From: CAZMGT01 sp964565895
Lineage (GTDB): Bacteria; Armatimonadota; Zipacnadia; UBA1398; CAZMGT01
Length of the DNA: 41,429 nt
Direction: 5' to 3'
NCBI GenBank assembly: GCA_964565895.1
Contig: CAZMGT010000033.1
Location: 1 to 41,429 of the forward strand
Positions 16,299 through 25,905 of this stretch are shown in pieces. Position numbers and translations under genes: made by a program. Positions within the stretch are counted from its first letter, which is position 1; the number at the start of each line of letters is the position of its first letter. The notes beneath the pieces are model-generated. The model did no database searches. It was not told the origin of the DNA and saw only the letters and a list, made by a program, of their open reading frames with translations.

Positions 16299-19200
16299 AT
16301 GAGCACGCTGCGGCAAGCGCAAGAAGAACGAAATGTCCCGCCATGTCGCGACAGGGGTCTTTTCACAAATGCACATCCGCCCCTAGGCGAGATATTTCGC
16401 GAAGTTGAGGGTTTTGCAAAATCAAGCCAGCGCCTGGGCGCAGCACTTCCCTGCCTGCGGGCGGTCTATGCGACACATATGCCGAGCACTGGCAGGAAAG
16501 AGGGGTATGAAAGCCGCGTCCACACTGTCCTCCGCGCCCTGGGTTGGCGCTGGGAGGTGGGGAAGGAGGTCGCGGGGAGCTCTCTCCGGCCGGATTACCT
16601 ACTGTTTGCCGATAGGGAGACAGAGGAGCAATGCCGCGGCCGCGAAAGCGGCCCGCGCTCGCCCGAGCCGCAGGCGCTCGTTGTCCTTGCCTCGCCAACC
16701 GGCGAGTCAAGCGGGCTTGCGGGCCCTGTGGGGGCGTGCGCTGTTTACCTCCTCTGCAGAAGCGCAGCGCGCTGGGCCATCGTTACCAACGGCCGGCTCT
16801 GGCGGCTCTATGAACGGAGCCGTTCGCGCGCCAGCGGTGGATATTACGAGGTCGACCTCCAACAGCTACTGGAACGCGACACGGCCGAGGAGTTTAGCTA
16901 TTTCTACTGCTTCTTTTCCAGCGAGGCGTTAGCGGGTCGCAATGGAACGTGTCCGCTAGACCGTCTTTTCGAGGCCGACGCAAGGCACAAGGCAAGGCTT
17001 TGCAAGGCAGTGCGCAAGGGGGCTTATGATGCGCTGAGAGCCCTGATAAACGGCTTTCTCGCGCACCCGAAAAACGAGCTTAACCCCCACGACGAGGCGC
17101 ACCTTCGCGCAGCGCACGAAAGCGCCCTGGCCCTGCTTTTCCGAATGCTTTTTGTTATTTGCGCGGAGGCCGCTGGCATCTTGCCTCGCGCCCCCGGGGC
17201 TGCCGGCAGCCTCAGCTTGGGAGAACTTGTTCGCGAAGTGTGCGACAAGCTACGCCGCGGCGCAAGGCTTTCCGCGCGCGCCTGCACATACTGGCCCAAG
17301 TTGCGCCGTTTGTTCTGCTCCCTCAGAATCCCTTGGCTTGAGGCAAAAGCGCAGCCGGCAGCTACGCGTAGAAGCAGCTGGGCAACGGCACAGCGCGGCC
17401 ACCGAGCCGAGCGGCGCGCCAGCGGCCAAGCACAGCGCTGGCGCATTACCGACGCCCCCCTCGCGCAGGCAATGTATGCCTTGGCCTTTGGCTCAGCGTG
17501 TGAGGACAGGCAGCCGGACGAGCGGCTGGACTATGGAGCACTTGGGTTGGAGCAGTTGGCCACGATCTGCGAGGAGCTGCTGCAACTGCGACCGCAGATT
17601 GCCTTGCAGACAATGATCGAGCGCCCGGGGCGAAGGGGCGCTTGGCCGACCGTGGCGCCTGCGGATGAGCTCTCCGCACCAAAAAGGCGCAGCGGACGAA
17701 CGCGGCGGTTTGCACCAGGCGAAATATACCTCACAGCCGACCGCGGAGGGCGCAAGGCGAGCGGGTCGTTCTTCACCCCGGAATATGTCGTCAACTATAT
17801 CGTGGAGCAGACGCTTGGGCCCCTGCTCGACCGCGCGGCAGAGAAAACCGCGCAACTGCGCAAGCAGATCGCCAAGCTCGAGCGCGAGCGGAAGCGCGCG
17901 CTATCGGCCAGCGAAGCCGCGACGCTGCGGAGGGCGAAGGCGCAGCTTGAGGCGCGGCTGCTTGAGCCCTACCTTTCGCTTAAAGTTCTTGACCCGGCGA
18001 TGGGCAGCGGGCGGTTTCTGCTTGCCGCCGCAGACCTCATCGCGCTGGCCATGGCCGCCGACCCCTCCCTGCCCGCGATACCACGCGGGGAGGCCGGCGA
18101 TTCCCGCGAGCGCTACAAGCGCCTTGTCGCCAGCCGCTGCCTGTTTGGTGTGGACAAAAATCCGCTCGCCGTAGAGCTCGCCAGGCTTACCCTTTGGCTA
18201 TATGGGGCGCGGGCAGGCCACGCGCCGGCATCGCTAAGGCAGCACCTGCGCTGCGGCAACAGCCTGCTCGGGGCGAGCGTTGAGGAGCACCTTGCCCAAG
18301 GCCCGCCGCCGGCGTTTTCCCCCGCGCGGCGCGCCGCCCACAGGCGAAATGAAAAACAACAGGCGCCCCAACGCAGCATACCGTTCGCGGAAATCGTGCG
18401 CCGGGGGCGCATGGGCGAGCTGTGCGCAAGACTGGCAAAGGCAGGACGAGCCTTGCCCAGCGGCGCGCAGGCCGAGGCAAGGTATGCCGCTTTGCTCGCG
18501 GAGGTAGACGCCGCCTGCGCCCCTGCGCGCGAGGTGGCGAACCTGTCGCTTGCTCCCTTTTTCGGCGCGGAAGTCGACGGAGAAGCATATCGCGAGGCCG
18601 TTAAGGCCCTGCGCGCCGGCCCCCGCTCGGCGTGCTGGCGCAGGCTTGCGCAACAGAGCTGGTTTCGCCAAGCGCAAGCTATCGCTGCGCGGCAGGGCTT
18701 TTTTCACTGGGAGCTTGAGTTTCCCGAGGCGTTCTTTGGCGAGCACGGGCTTAGGCCAAAGCACACGCGCGGGTTTGACGCCGTTGTCGGAAACCCACCC
18801 TGGGTCTCCTACTACGGCCGAGGATCGCAGCGCCCAGACGAGGGCACGGTGCGCTGCCTGAAAGCCCTTGCCGGCGGCAAGTGCGGCGGCAGGATTAACG
18901 AGTTTCTCCTATTTTTGCTGCTTTGCCTAAAGCTCCGCCGGCGCGGCGGCCGCTACGGGATGATCGTTCCCGACACGTTTGCGATAAACGAATCTTACGA
19001 GGCAACGCGGCAGGCGCTTCTTGCCGAGGGGCAACTTGAGCTGTGCGCTCTACAAAGCTTTCGCGTTTTTCCCGATGCCCACGTGCACACGTGCGTTGTC
19101 GTTGGCGGGGGAGGGAAAGATGTAACGGCCATCGTCCATCGCCGAGCAGAAGAGATTGCCCACGGCCAAGCGCAGGGCGAGCGTTGGCCGCGCGCGGACG

Positions 19201-20378
19201 TGTTGGCCCGAGCGTTTGCCACCATCCCGTTCTACAGCCGCTGCGTAGAGGCCCTGCTCAAGCATATCTCGGCGCAGCCCACCATGCCGCTTGGCGCGCT
19301 CGCGGAGGTCGTCGATGGAATTAACACGGGCAGCGCGGCTTTTCGCAAGCGCGTGCTCTCGCGCCACGGGCCCGCGGGCGACACTCCGCGGCGATGTCTC
19401 GAAGGCCAGGGGATCGCCCCGTACGAGGTGCGCTGGACCGGGCTGTGGATCGACGCCAACCCACGGCTGTTTTCGCGCAGCGACACGGGCGGCGCCTCGC
19501 TTGGCCGCCCAGACATATACTGCCGGCCCAAACTGGTGAGCAGGCAGACGGCGCGCTATCCCATCGTCGGCTACGACAGCGAAGGGCTTTTTCCGCTTAA
19601 CTCCGTGCACAGCATTGCCCTGAGGAATGAGACAAGCGAGGACGCGATGTATCTTCTCGCGTTGCTTAACAGCAGGTGCCTCCGCGCATATTATCTGTGG
19701 AGCACGCAGGAAACGCGGGCGCTTTTTCCCCAGGTACACATCGCCCAACTCCAGCGTCTGCCCATTAGGCGAATCGACTTCGCTCACCGAACGTCTCCAG
19801 CGGAGAAGAAGCTTTTGCTCAGGCAATGCCTTCAAGCGCTCGAACGCGGCGACTATGAAACACCGCTTGAGCTTGCGCGCCTGGCGCTCCGCGCCCACGC
19901 GGCGTTTTATGGGCCGGGTGGGAGGCTGGGATTGGAAAAGCACGCCTGCCGGCCGCGCAAACTGAACGCCACGGCTACCTTCCCAGGCCGCGAAGATTTT
20001 GTCCACGACCTGGTTGCCCTGCTCGCGTGGCGGCTCGTTGATTTGCGCAATGGAAAACACGGGGAAAGGGAAAGAGCGCTTGCACATTCCATGTGCGGCA
20101 TTGTCGTAAACACTCTTCCCTGGGAAACGGGGAGTAATGTGGTGAGCCGCGCAGCAACAATCGTTCAAACCAGCAATAGACCACACGCCAATTCACACCA
20201 CAATACCGCAATTGTGTGTTTAGATAAGAACGCAGGAAGGACAGCCGCATCAAGTTACGCGAAAACACACGATGATAAAGGGCAAACTGCTATACAAGGG
20301 TTGCTAGATTCAATAGTTTGCGCCCTTTATTGTTTAGAGGAAGAACAGATGTGCACTCTGGACGAGGCTGGAGTGTAG
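16299..20378 (+). CDS. Type IIG-like restriction-modification protein (Eco57I-type adenine methyltransferase)
   Basis: A very large protein (about 1360 residues from ATG 16299; the frame opens at 16218 and ATG 16479 is a shorter option). N-terminal region: a HsdR-like fold with ESRVHTVLRALGW, RPDYLLFAD and AIVTNGRLWRLYE; the expected second half of the PD-(D/E)xK site (ExK) reads VVLASPTG, so nuclease residues seem lost. The middle holds the N6-adenine methyltransferase: motif I VLDPAMGSGRFLLAAAD (near 17982-18035) and motif IV VVGNPPWVSYYG (near 18786). The C-terminal part carries a target-recognition region (RWTGLWIDANPRLF, then LLALLNSRCLRAYYLWST, with YPIVGYDSEG) and the usual tail ending LLDSIVCALYCLEEEQM. 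It probably methylates a non-palindromic adenine site; cleavage is doubtful. No neighbouring nuclease is visible. Confidence 0.78.
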   Translation: MSTLRQAQEERNVPPCRDRGLFTNAHPPLGEIFREVEGFAKSSQRLGAALPCLRAVYATHMPSTGRKEGYESRVHTVLRALGWRWEVGKEVAGSSLRPDYLLFADRETEEQCRGRESGPRSPEPQALVVLASPTGESSGLAGPVGACAVYLLCRSAARWAIVTNGRLWRLYERSRSRASGGYYEVDLQQLLERDTAEEFSYFYCFFSSEALAGRNGTCPLDRLFEADARHKARLCKAVRKGAYDALRALINGFLAHPKNELNPHDEAHLRAAHESALALLFRMLFVICAEAAGILPRAPGAAGSLSLGELVREVCDKLRRGARLSARACTYWPKLRRLFCSLRIPWLEAKAQPAATRRSSWATAQRGHRAERRASGQAQRWRITDAPLAQAMYALAFGSACEDRQPDERLDYGALGLEQLATICEELLQLRPQIALQTMIERPGRRGAWPTVAPADELSAPKRRSGRTRRFAPGEIYLTADRGGRKASGSFFTPEYVVNYIVEQTLGPLLDRAAEKTAQLRKQIAKLERERKRALSASEAATLRRAKAQLEARLLEPYLSLKVLDPAMGSGRFLLAAADLIALAMAADPSLPAIPRGEAGDSRERYKRLVASRCLFGVDKNPLAVELARLTLWLYGARAGHAPASLRQHLRCGNSLLGASVEEHLAQGPPPAFSPARRAAHRRNEKQQAPQRSIPFAEIVRRGRMGELCARLAKAGRALPSGAQAEARYAALLAEVDAACAPAREVANLSLAPFFGAEVDGEAYREAVKALRAGPRSACWRRLAQQSWFRQAQAIAARQGFFHWELEFPEAFFGEHGLRPKHTRGFDAVVGNPPWVSYYGRGSQRPDEGTVRCLKALAGGKCGGRINEFLLFLLLCLKLRRRGGRYGMIVPDTFAINESYEATRQALLAEGQLELCALQSFRVFPDAHVHTCVVVGGGGKDVTAIVHRRAEEIAHGQAQGERWPRADVLARAFATIPFYSRCVEALLKHISAQPTMPLGALAEVVDGINTGSAAFRKRVLSRHGPAGDTPRRCLEGQGIAPYEVRWTGLWIDANPRLFSRSDTGGASLGRPDIYCRPKLVSRQTARYPIVGYDSEGLFPLNSVHSIALRNETSEDAMYLLALLNSRCLRAYYLWSTQETRALFPQVHIAQLQRLPIRRIDFAHRTSPAEKKLLLRQCLQALERGDYETPLELARLALRAHAAFYGPGGRLGLEKHACRPRKLNATATFPGREDFVHDLVALLAWRLVDLRNGKHGERERALAHSMCGIVVNTLPWETGSNVVSRAATIVQTSNRPHANSHHNTAIVCLDKNAGRTAASSYAKTHDDKGQTAIQGLLDSIVCALYCLEEEQMCTLDEAGV

Positions 20379-20572
20379 TACTAATAACAACTCGCTTTCG
20401 GCATTTGTGGAACGGCCTCCGCGGAGCCGGCGAGAAACGCAGTAAACAAACGGAGTGTAATTGTTCCGATCTGCGTTACAGATTCGCGGGCTCCCGCGCA
20501 CCGCTGGCAAGGAAAGAAGCGCAACGCGCTTCGCGCTCGAGGCGCGGTTATCCTGTGCGCAGACGTGCGGGC

Positions 20573-22180
20573 TTACCACTCCGACGCTTCAGATTCTGCC
20601 TCGAATTGCTCGCGCTGAGCGTCGAGGTCGGTGACCAGCGAATCGAACGTTTCCGCGGAGATGAGCCCGCGATGGAAGGCATCGAGCAGCGCCCTTTTTT
20701 GCGCGTGATAGGCGGCGCGGCGCGCCTCGGCGACCTGCCAGCGCTCCAGCTCCCGCCGCTCGCGGTGCAGGCGGTCGATTTCTTCCTCCAGCGCTCGGGT
20801 TTGCTCCAGGTAGGGCTTCGTTAGCGAATCGTGCAGTCGCAATGTGAGCACGTGCGAGTCGCGCAAGCTGTGCAGGGCGGCCAGTGCGGCGCGCGCGGCG
20901 ATCATCTCCGCCACGCGGCGCTCAAACTCAAGCGCCGCCTTTGAGCGGCGGACAAGACCCAGCCGCGCGACACCCCAGCGCACGCTTAACCCCTGCAAGA
21001 CGAGGCTGAAAAACACCACCCCAAACGTCGCGGGAAGCAAGAAGTCCGCTCCGTGCCACAACCTAAGCCGCGCCGGGACTTGGAGCACCATAATCATCGA
21101 CAGAGCGCCCTTTAGCCCGGCCCACACGAGCAAATGCCTCCAAGACATGGGCACCCTTTCGCCTACGCGCGATATCAAGTGCCCCGCGCCATAGCTGACG
21201 CAGGCCCGGGCAAACACCGAAATTATGTATACCAGGATGACGAACCCGATAAGCGGCGCAGGTTTAGGAAACAATTGCAGCACGCCGAGCTCCATTCCTA
21301 TCAGAAGAAAAATAAGCGAGTTCACCACAAAAGCCGTATATTCCCAAAATGTGTGTAGCGCGACTACTGTCTTTGCGGACATGCCAGTCGCTTGCCCATA
21401 GTTTCCGATAAGCAAGCCGGCAACGACCACGGCAATTACTCCAGAAAAGTGGTGCCCGCCGATAGTAATGTGTTCCGCGGCGAGGAACGCGCCATAGGCT
21501 AGGGTAGTGCTGAGGGTAATTTCGATTAAATGGTCGTCGATCGTTCGTGTTAGCCGCGAGGCGACGAGACCGAGTACGGCCCCGACGATGATTCCTCCCA
21601 CGGTTACCACGGCGAAACTGAAAATGCCCGCGGCAATAGATACCCTCTCTCCGCTCTCCGCCGCAGCGAGGAGGACGGTAAACACGACGAGGCCCACGGC
21701 ATCGTTAAACAAGCTTTCGCCCTCAACAAGTACTGACAGCCTGCGTGCAACGCCCAGCTCGCGGAATATGCCGAGCACGGAGATAGGGTCCGTGGGCGAA
21801 ATAATCGCCCCGAGGAGCAGGGCCTGGATGAGGGGTAGCCCAAGCAGGCCATGGCACAGCAGAGCGACGACACCGATGTTTACGAACGTTCCGGGGAGGG
21901 CGAGGGTAAAAATTGCCCCCGCGTTACGCGTAAACTGCTCCCACTTTAGCTTTAGCGCGGCCTCGAAAAGCAGCGGGGGGAGCAGCAAGTAGTAGCAGAT
22001 CGCGCGATATTGCTCGTGCGTGAGCTTTAGCGAGGGAAAGGCCCGCGACCCTGCCAGCGCCAGCCCTGCGAGAACGAGGACCACCGTATACGGAAGCCGC
22101 AGCCGGCGCACGACCATGGCCACGACCATGGCCACAATAAGCAGCCCGAGCACCGAGGCAATCGCTTCGTGCAGCGGCAT
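20573..22180 (-). CDS. CPA1-family Na+/H+ antiporter
   Basis: A 535-residue inner-membrane cation/proton antiporter. About 12 hydrophobic helices fill residues 1-400. The transport site shows as GAIISPTDPISVLGIF and GESLFNDAVGLVVFTVLL, in which the Asp of FND is the conserved ion-binding residue of NhaP/NHE-type exchangers. The C-terminal 130 residues are soluble and helical, rich in Arg/Glu (EEEIDRLHRERRELERWQV), a probable cytoplasmic regulatory coiled coil. It ends a minus-strand run, 89 bases after the lipoprotein gene. It likely extrudes Na+ or K+ for pH and salt homeostasis. The convergent type IIG gene ends 194 bases away. Confidence 0.9.
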   Translation of the reverse strand: MPLHEAIASVLGLLIVAMVVAMVVRRLRLPYTVVLVLAGLALAGSRAFPSLKLTHEQYRAICYYLLLPPLLFEAALKLKWEQFTRNAGAIFTLALPGTFVNIGVVALLCHGLLGLPLIQALLLGAIISPTDPISVLGIFRELGVARRLSVLVEGESLFNDAVGLVVFTVLLAAAESGERVSIAAGIFSFAVVTVGGIIVGAVLGLVASRLTRTIDDHLIEITLSTTLAYGAFLAAEHITIGGHHFSGVIAVVVAGLLIGNYGQATGMSAKTVVALHTFWEYTAFVVNSLIFLLIGMELGVLQLFPKPAPLIGFVILVYIISVFARACVSYGAGHLISRVGERVPMSWRHLLVWAGLKGALSMIMVLQVPARLRLWHGADFLLPATFGVVFFSLVLQGLSVRWGVARLGLVRRSKAALEFERRVAEMIAARAALAALHSLRDSHVLTLRLHDSLTKPYLEQTRALEEEIDRLHRERRELERWQVAEARRAAYHAQKRALLDAFHRGLISAETFDSLVTDLDAQREQFEAESEASEW

Positions 22181-22269
22181 TGGCCCAAACCCCGCTCACA
22201 GGCGCGCAGCTCAGCCAGTCTCCTCGCGGGAGACTATTCTTCCCCCCGCCGAGCAATACCGCCGGCCGC

Positions 22270-24201
22270 TCAGTAATACTCCGGCTGCGTGTGGGTTAGC
22301 CCTTGGGTGAGCTGCGTCGTTTGGCCGGACAGGTCCACGGTCCAAATTTGCGTGCCGCTGAGCGAGTGAAACCAAGCGAAAACAATGCGTGAGCCGTCCG
22401 GCGCCCAGGAGAGATCGGAGCATACCCCTCCACCGGGCGTGAGCCGCGTGGCCACCCCACCGCCAGCGGGCATGAGGTAAATCTGCCTTCCCGCTGACGC
22501 CTCGCGCTCGGAGCAAAAGGCGATCTGCTGGCCATCGGGCGACCAGCAGGGGTCGGTATCCACCCCCGGGGAGTCCGTTAGCCGCTGCTTAAGCGTGCCG
22601 TCGGGGCGGATTTTGTAGATGTCCCAGCTCGTTGTTTCGTCCTGGTCCGCGTAGGCGATCCACTCCCCGTCCGGCGACCAGCGGGGCGCTGTGGCCGAGC
22701 CCGAGGTGTTCGTAAGCGGTGTCACCTCGCCCGTCTGGACGTCGATAAGGACGATCTGCCGCTTGCCTTGCACGACGCCCGAGGCAGCGATCTTCTGCCC
22801 ATCGGGGCTCCAATGCAAATGCGTGGCCTGGGGCAGGGAGGCGAGCTGGCGAGGCTCGGACCCGTCAGCGTTTATGATCCAGATGCTCGTTCCCCCGGGA
22901 ATCAGCCCCCCGGGCGGCGGCCGCGTACTAACCAGGGCGATGTGCTGGCCGTCGGGCGACCAGCAAGGGTGCTCGTTTGTCCCCGCGGTGTTCGTCAGTT
23001 GCACGGGGTCTTCGGCGTTTGGGCCGGAGACGAAGATCTCCAAGCCGTCGCCCGTGTCCGCAGCGAACACAAGCCGCGAGCCCGTCGGCGGAGGCTGGGA
23101 CTGCTCCAGCCCAATGATCACGTCCGTCCGAGAGACCGCCCCCGCGGCGACGGTGCACACCGCCGAGCCGCGCTTTGCGCTCCACGAAGCAACCACCGTA
23201 TATGCGCCAGGCGGCACGTTAAGGAAACCATAGGCGCCGTCGGGGCCGGAGAGCGTGCTTCCCACGGCCTGGCTGGCCTTGGCCCCCGCGCCCTGCGCGG
23301 CCGGATATAGCTCCACGCGGTAGCCCGCGGCAACGGTTCCGTTCTGCTGCTGGACGACGCCGGTGATTGCTCCCGCGCCGGGCACGGTGATTTGGCTTTG
23401 CTCAACGGCGCGCGAGACACCGACAATTTGCGCATAGTCCGGCGGCAGGGAAGACGAGCACACGGGGACCGTCGTCCCCGCCCAAAGCGTTACCGTGACG
23501 GTTTCGGAAAGCTCGCTTTCGCCCACCGTGGCCCGCGCTTCGACGCTCACCTGCTGGCCGGAGAGCCCTGCGATATGGAAAAACCCCTCGCTCGTCGGTG
23601 TCGTGCTCTGCCCGCCGGGCTGGGCGGTAACCTGCGCGGACGTTGCCGGGGTGTAGTCGGCGAGGGCGACGTCGGAGAAGAAAATGGCCGTCGGCGGGTC
23701 GCCGGCGAGATAAACATAGCCGTTTACCGCGCCCATCGCCCCCGCGGGAACGTCGCCTGTGCCGCTGACCACTCTGCCCGCAAGGCAGGTGACCTGAAAC
23801 GTAAGCGTGCGCCCGCCGGCGGTAACTGTTAGTTGGCGCAGGCCAGCGGGGACGTTTTTTATGAGATATGCCCCGCTCGCGTTGGTCGTCGCCGACTGCC
23901 CGGTATCGGTGGTCACCGTTGCCCCGACCCAGGGGTCGCGGCCGGCGAGAGGCAGGGCGGAGACTTCGATAGCCTGCGCGCCCTCGCTCGCCTCAGGAGT
24001 TATCGGGGGGCGGTAAAGATAGCCGTTGAGCTCGCCTGTGGCGCCTGAAGTCGGGGTGGGGGTGGCGCTCGGGCCAGCCGGGCCGCCGGCCTCGGGGAGA
24101 CCGGGGCCAAGGCTCATCACACCCGCGCAGCCCGCGCAAAGCGCGGCGAGCGAAAGCGCGGCCAGCAACGCCGCGGCGGAACCCCTCGCGCGATTGCCCA
24201 T
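22270..24201 (-). CDS. Lipoprotein with carboxypeptidase-regulatory-like domains and TolB-type beta-propeller
   Basis: A 643-residue exported protein. The N-terminus (ALLAALSLAALCAGC) is a lipoprotein-type signal with the acylated Cys near residue 25, followed by a Pro/Thr-rich linker. Residues about 60-380 contain several beta-sandwich domains of the carboxypeptidase-regulatory-like type (SGAYLIKNVPAGLRQLTV and DGAYGFLNVPPGAYTVVASW are the repeating cores). Residues about 390-643 form a propeller of PD40/TolB-like blades, each with a CWSPDGQ or RWSPDGE core (for example TNEHPCWSPDGQHIAL and ATAPRWSPDGEWIAYADQD). It is probably anchored on the periplasmic side or at the cell surface and binds protein or polysaccharide. 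It follows the GGDEF gene by 66 bases. Confidence 0.8.
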   Translation of the reverse strand: MGNRARGSAAALLAALSLAALCAGCAGVMSLGPGLPEAGGPAGPSATPTPTSGATGELNGYLYRPPITPEASEGAQAIEVSALPLAGRDPWVGATVTTDTGQSATTNASGAYLIKNVPAGLRQLTVTAGGRTLTFQVTCLAGRVVSGTGDVPAGAMGAVNGYVYLAGDPPTAIFFSDVALADYTPATSAQVTAQPGGQSTTPTSEGFFHIAGLSGQQVSVEARATVGESELSETVTVTLWAGTTVPVCSSSLPPDYAQIVGVSRAVEQSQITVPGAGAITGVVQQQNGTVAAGYRVELYPAAQGAGAKASQAVGSTLSGPDGAYGFLNVPPGAYTVVASWSAKRGSAVCTVAAGAVSRTDVIIGLEQSQPPPTGSRLVFAADTGDGLEIFVSGPNAEDPVQLTNTAGTNEHPCWSPDGQHIALVSTRPPPGGLIPGGTSIWIINADGSEPRQLASLPQATHLHWSPDGQKIAASGVVQGKRQIVLIDVQTGEVTPLTNTSGSATAPRWSPDGEWIAYADQDETTSWDIYKIRPDGTLKQRLTDSPGVDTDPCWSPDGQQIAFCSEREASAGRQIYLMPAGGGVATRLTPGGGVCSDLSWAPDGSRIVFAWFHSLSGTQIWTVDLSGQTTQLTQGLTHTQPEYY

Positions 24202-24267
24202 CTATCCTCACTCCGCTGTGCTTGCCCGTACTTTTGCGATGAAAACCAGCGCTTGAGCGCGTGCGGT

Positions 24268-25866
24268 TCACTCCGCTTTCTCGCGGGCGACCCTCGTTGC
24301 CGAAAACGAAACGGTGCGGTTCTTGCCGGAGCGCTTGGCGATATAAAGCGCCTCGTCGGCACAGCTCAGGAGCTCCTCCGGCGAGCGCGCGTCGTGGGGG
24401 TAGACGGCGCAGCCGCAGCTTGCGGTAATCGTCCGGCCGCCGAGCTCCTCCCAGCCGGAGATGGCGCGCGAGACCTCGATACGGAAGCGCTCGGCGGCGA
24501 GTTCGGCGCTCATCGGGTCGGCCTCGGGGAGGAGCACGACAAACTCCTCGCCCCCGTAGCGCGCGACGACATCCGAGCCACGCGCTGTAGAGCGCAGGGC
24601 GGCGGCCGCTGCGCGGAGGACCTTGTCGCCCATGGGGTGGCCCCAGGTATCGTTTATCTCCTTAAAGTCGTCGAGGTCGAGCAGGGCGAGGCCCAGGCTG
24701 CGATGGTAGCGCTCGGCGCGCTGGTGCTCCTCCCACAGCCGCTGCTGAAAATAGCGGCGGTTAAACACCTGCGTGAGCTCGTCGGTAATCGCGCGGCGGG
24801 CGATCTCGGCATAGCGCTGGCGGTTTTCGATGCCGATGGTGATCTGATTGGCGATCGCCGTGAGCAGCTCAACTTCGCTCGAGGTAAACGTTTCCCCGGG
24901 GCCTTTGCGGGCGACGAGCACGCCGGTTATCCCCTCGTGCGTGGAAAACGGGACGCAGATGGTATTCGCCCGCTGCTCGGTTTTTGCGCTTTCCGTGCCG
25001 TTCGGGCCGAGGAACACGGGGTTGACGCGCGTCAGGGCGCGTTGGTATTCGGCAACGGCCGCTGCGTCTTCGTCCTCGGGTTCGCCGTCGCAAGTGCACA
25101 GCGCGCGGCGGGCAAACTGCCCCTCGGGGTGCTTGAGCCAAATCGAGGCTAAGCGCAGGTTTAGCGTTTGGCACAACACGCTGGCCACGCGGCGGAGAAG
25201 GCCATCGGTATCCAGCCCCGAGCTTACGGCGCGGCTTGCGGCGTGCAGCGCGGCGAGCTCGCGCAGGCGCCCCTGCAGTTGCTCGTTCGCCTGCTGCAGG
25301 TTGCGGTTTAGGTTTTCCACATACATCTTGTCCCGCCGCGCCTTGTCCGCGAGCAGGCCAGCCATCATCCCCACAAACCACAAAAACGATATCCGCGTGG
25401 CAATGTCCAGCCAATGCTCGATCAAGCTCGGCTTATAGATCATCCCCAGGTAGACGATCGAAGAATAGACGCTGACCAGCCAGCCCACGACGAGGCCGAA
25501 ATAAATGGCGTATACGGTGACGATGAGATAAAGCCCGAGGTAGAGGATGCTATAAAACCCGCCGCTGACGTATACGGCAAGGCCCACGAAAAACACGTCG
25601 AAACACATTGCGTATAGATACAGCCGCGCCACGTCGTAGGTCGTGGAAAGGAGGAAAAAGTAATATATCAGCGAGTAGACGGCGAACGCCGCAGCGACGC
25701 GGGAAAGAGGGATGTAGCTGACCGTGGCCGGGCCGTAGAGGACCCACACGGCGGCGCCGATGATCAAGAAGATGCGCACAGCGAGGAACGCGTAATCGGC
25801 GCGGTTAAGCTCGCGCCTGATTACGACCCTACCGAACGCGCGAATTCCGCTGGCCACGGCGGCCAC
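24268..25866 (-). CDS. Membrane-bound diguanylate cyclase with GAF and GGDEF domains
   Basis: A 532-residue enzyme that makes cyclic di-GMP from two GTP. Residues about 25-175 hold five or six membrane helices (FLAVRIFLIIGAAVWVLY, LYLGLYLIVTVYAIYFGLVV). A short coiled coil (NLNRNLQQANEQLQ) leads into a GAF domain (about 205-355), with ICVPFSTHEGITGVLVARK and LLTAIANQITIGIENRQ. The GGDEF domain fills residues about 365-525: DELTQVFNRRYFQQRL, LDLDDFKEINDTWGHPMGD and the active site RYGGEEFVVLLPE. RGSD five residues before GGEEF is the RxxD inhibitory site, so product feedback is expected. It sits between the HEAT and lipoprotein genes in one run and may control adhesion or surface polysaccharide. 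Confidence 0.92.
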   Translation of the reverse strand: MAAVASGIRAFGRVVIRRELNRADYAFLAVRIFLIIGAAVWVLYGPATVSYIPLSRVAAAFAVYSLIYYFFLLSTTYDVARLYLYAMCFDVFFVGLAVYVSGGFYSILYLGLYLIVTVYAIYFGLVVGWLVSVYSSIVYLGMIYKPSLIEHWLDIATRISFLWFVGMMAGLLADKARRDKMYVENLNRNLQQANEQLQGRLRELAALHAASRAVSSGLDTDGLLRRVASVLCQTLNLRLASIWLKHPEGQFARRALCTCDGEPEDEDAAAVAEYQRALTRVNPVFLGPNGTESAKTEQRANTICVPFSTHEGITGVLVARKGPGETFTSSEVELLTAIANQITIGIENRQRYAEIARRAITDELTQVFNRRYFQQRLWEEHQRAERYHRSLGLALLDLDDFKEINDTWGHPMGDKVLRAAAAALRSTARGSDVVARYGGEEFVVLLPEADPMSAELAAERFRIEVSRAISGWEELGGRTITASCGCAVYPHDARSPEELLSCADEALYIAKRSGKNRTVSFSATRVAREKAE

Positions 25867-25905
25867 CGCCGCTCACCTGCGCCCCCCAGGCAGTGCAGCG
25901 CTGCT

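Noticed and set aside
15659..16366. 235-codon minus-strand open frame
   Set aside because: Arg/Ser/Ala-rich composition typical of shadow frames in GC-rich DNA. It overlaps the DUF4236-TPR end and the type IIG start and has no recognisable motif.
19050..20186. 378-codon minus-strand frame inside the type IIG gene
   Set aside because: It lies wholly within the coding region of the methyltransferase protein, and its translation shows no domain; an antisense shadow.
24253..25152. 299-codon plus-strand frame opposite the diguanylate cyclase
   Set aside because: Complement of a clear GGDEF domain, no recognisable motif.
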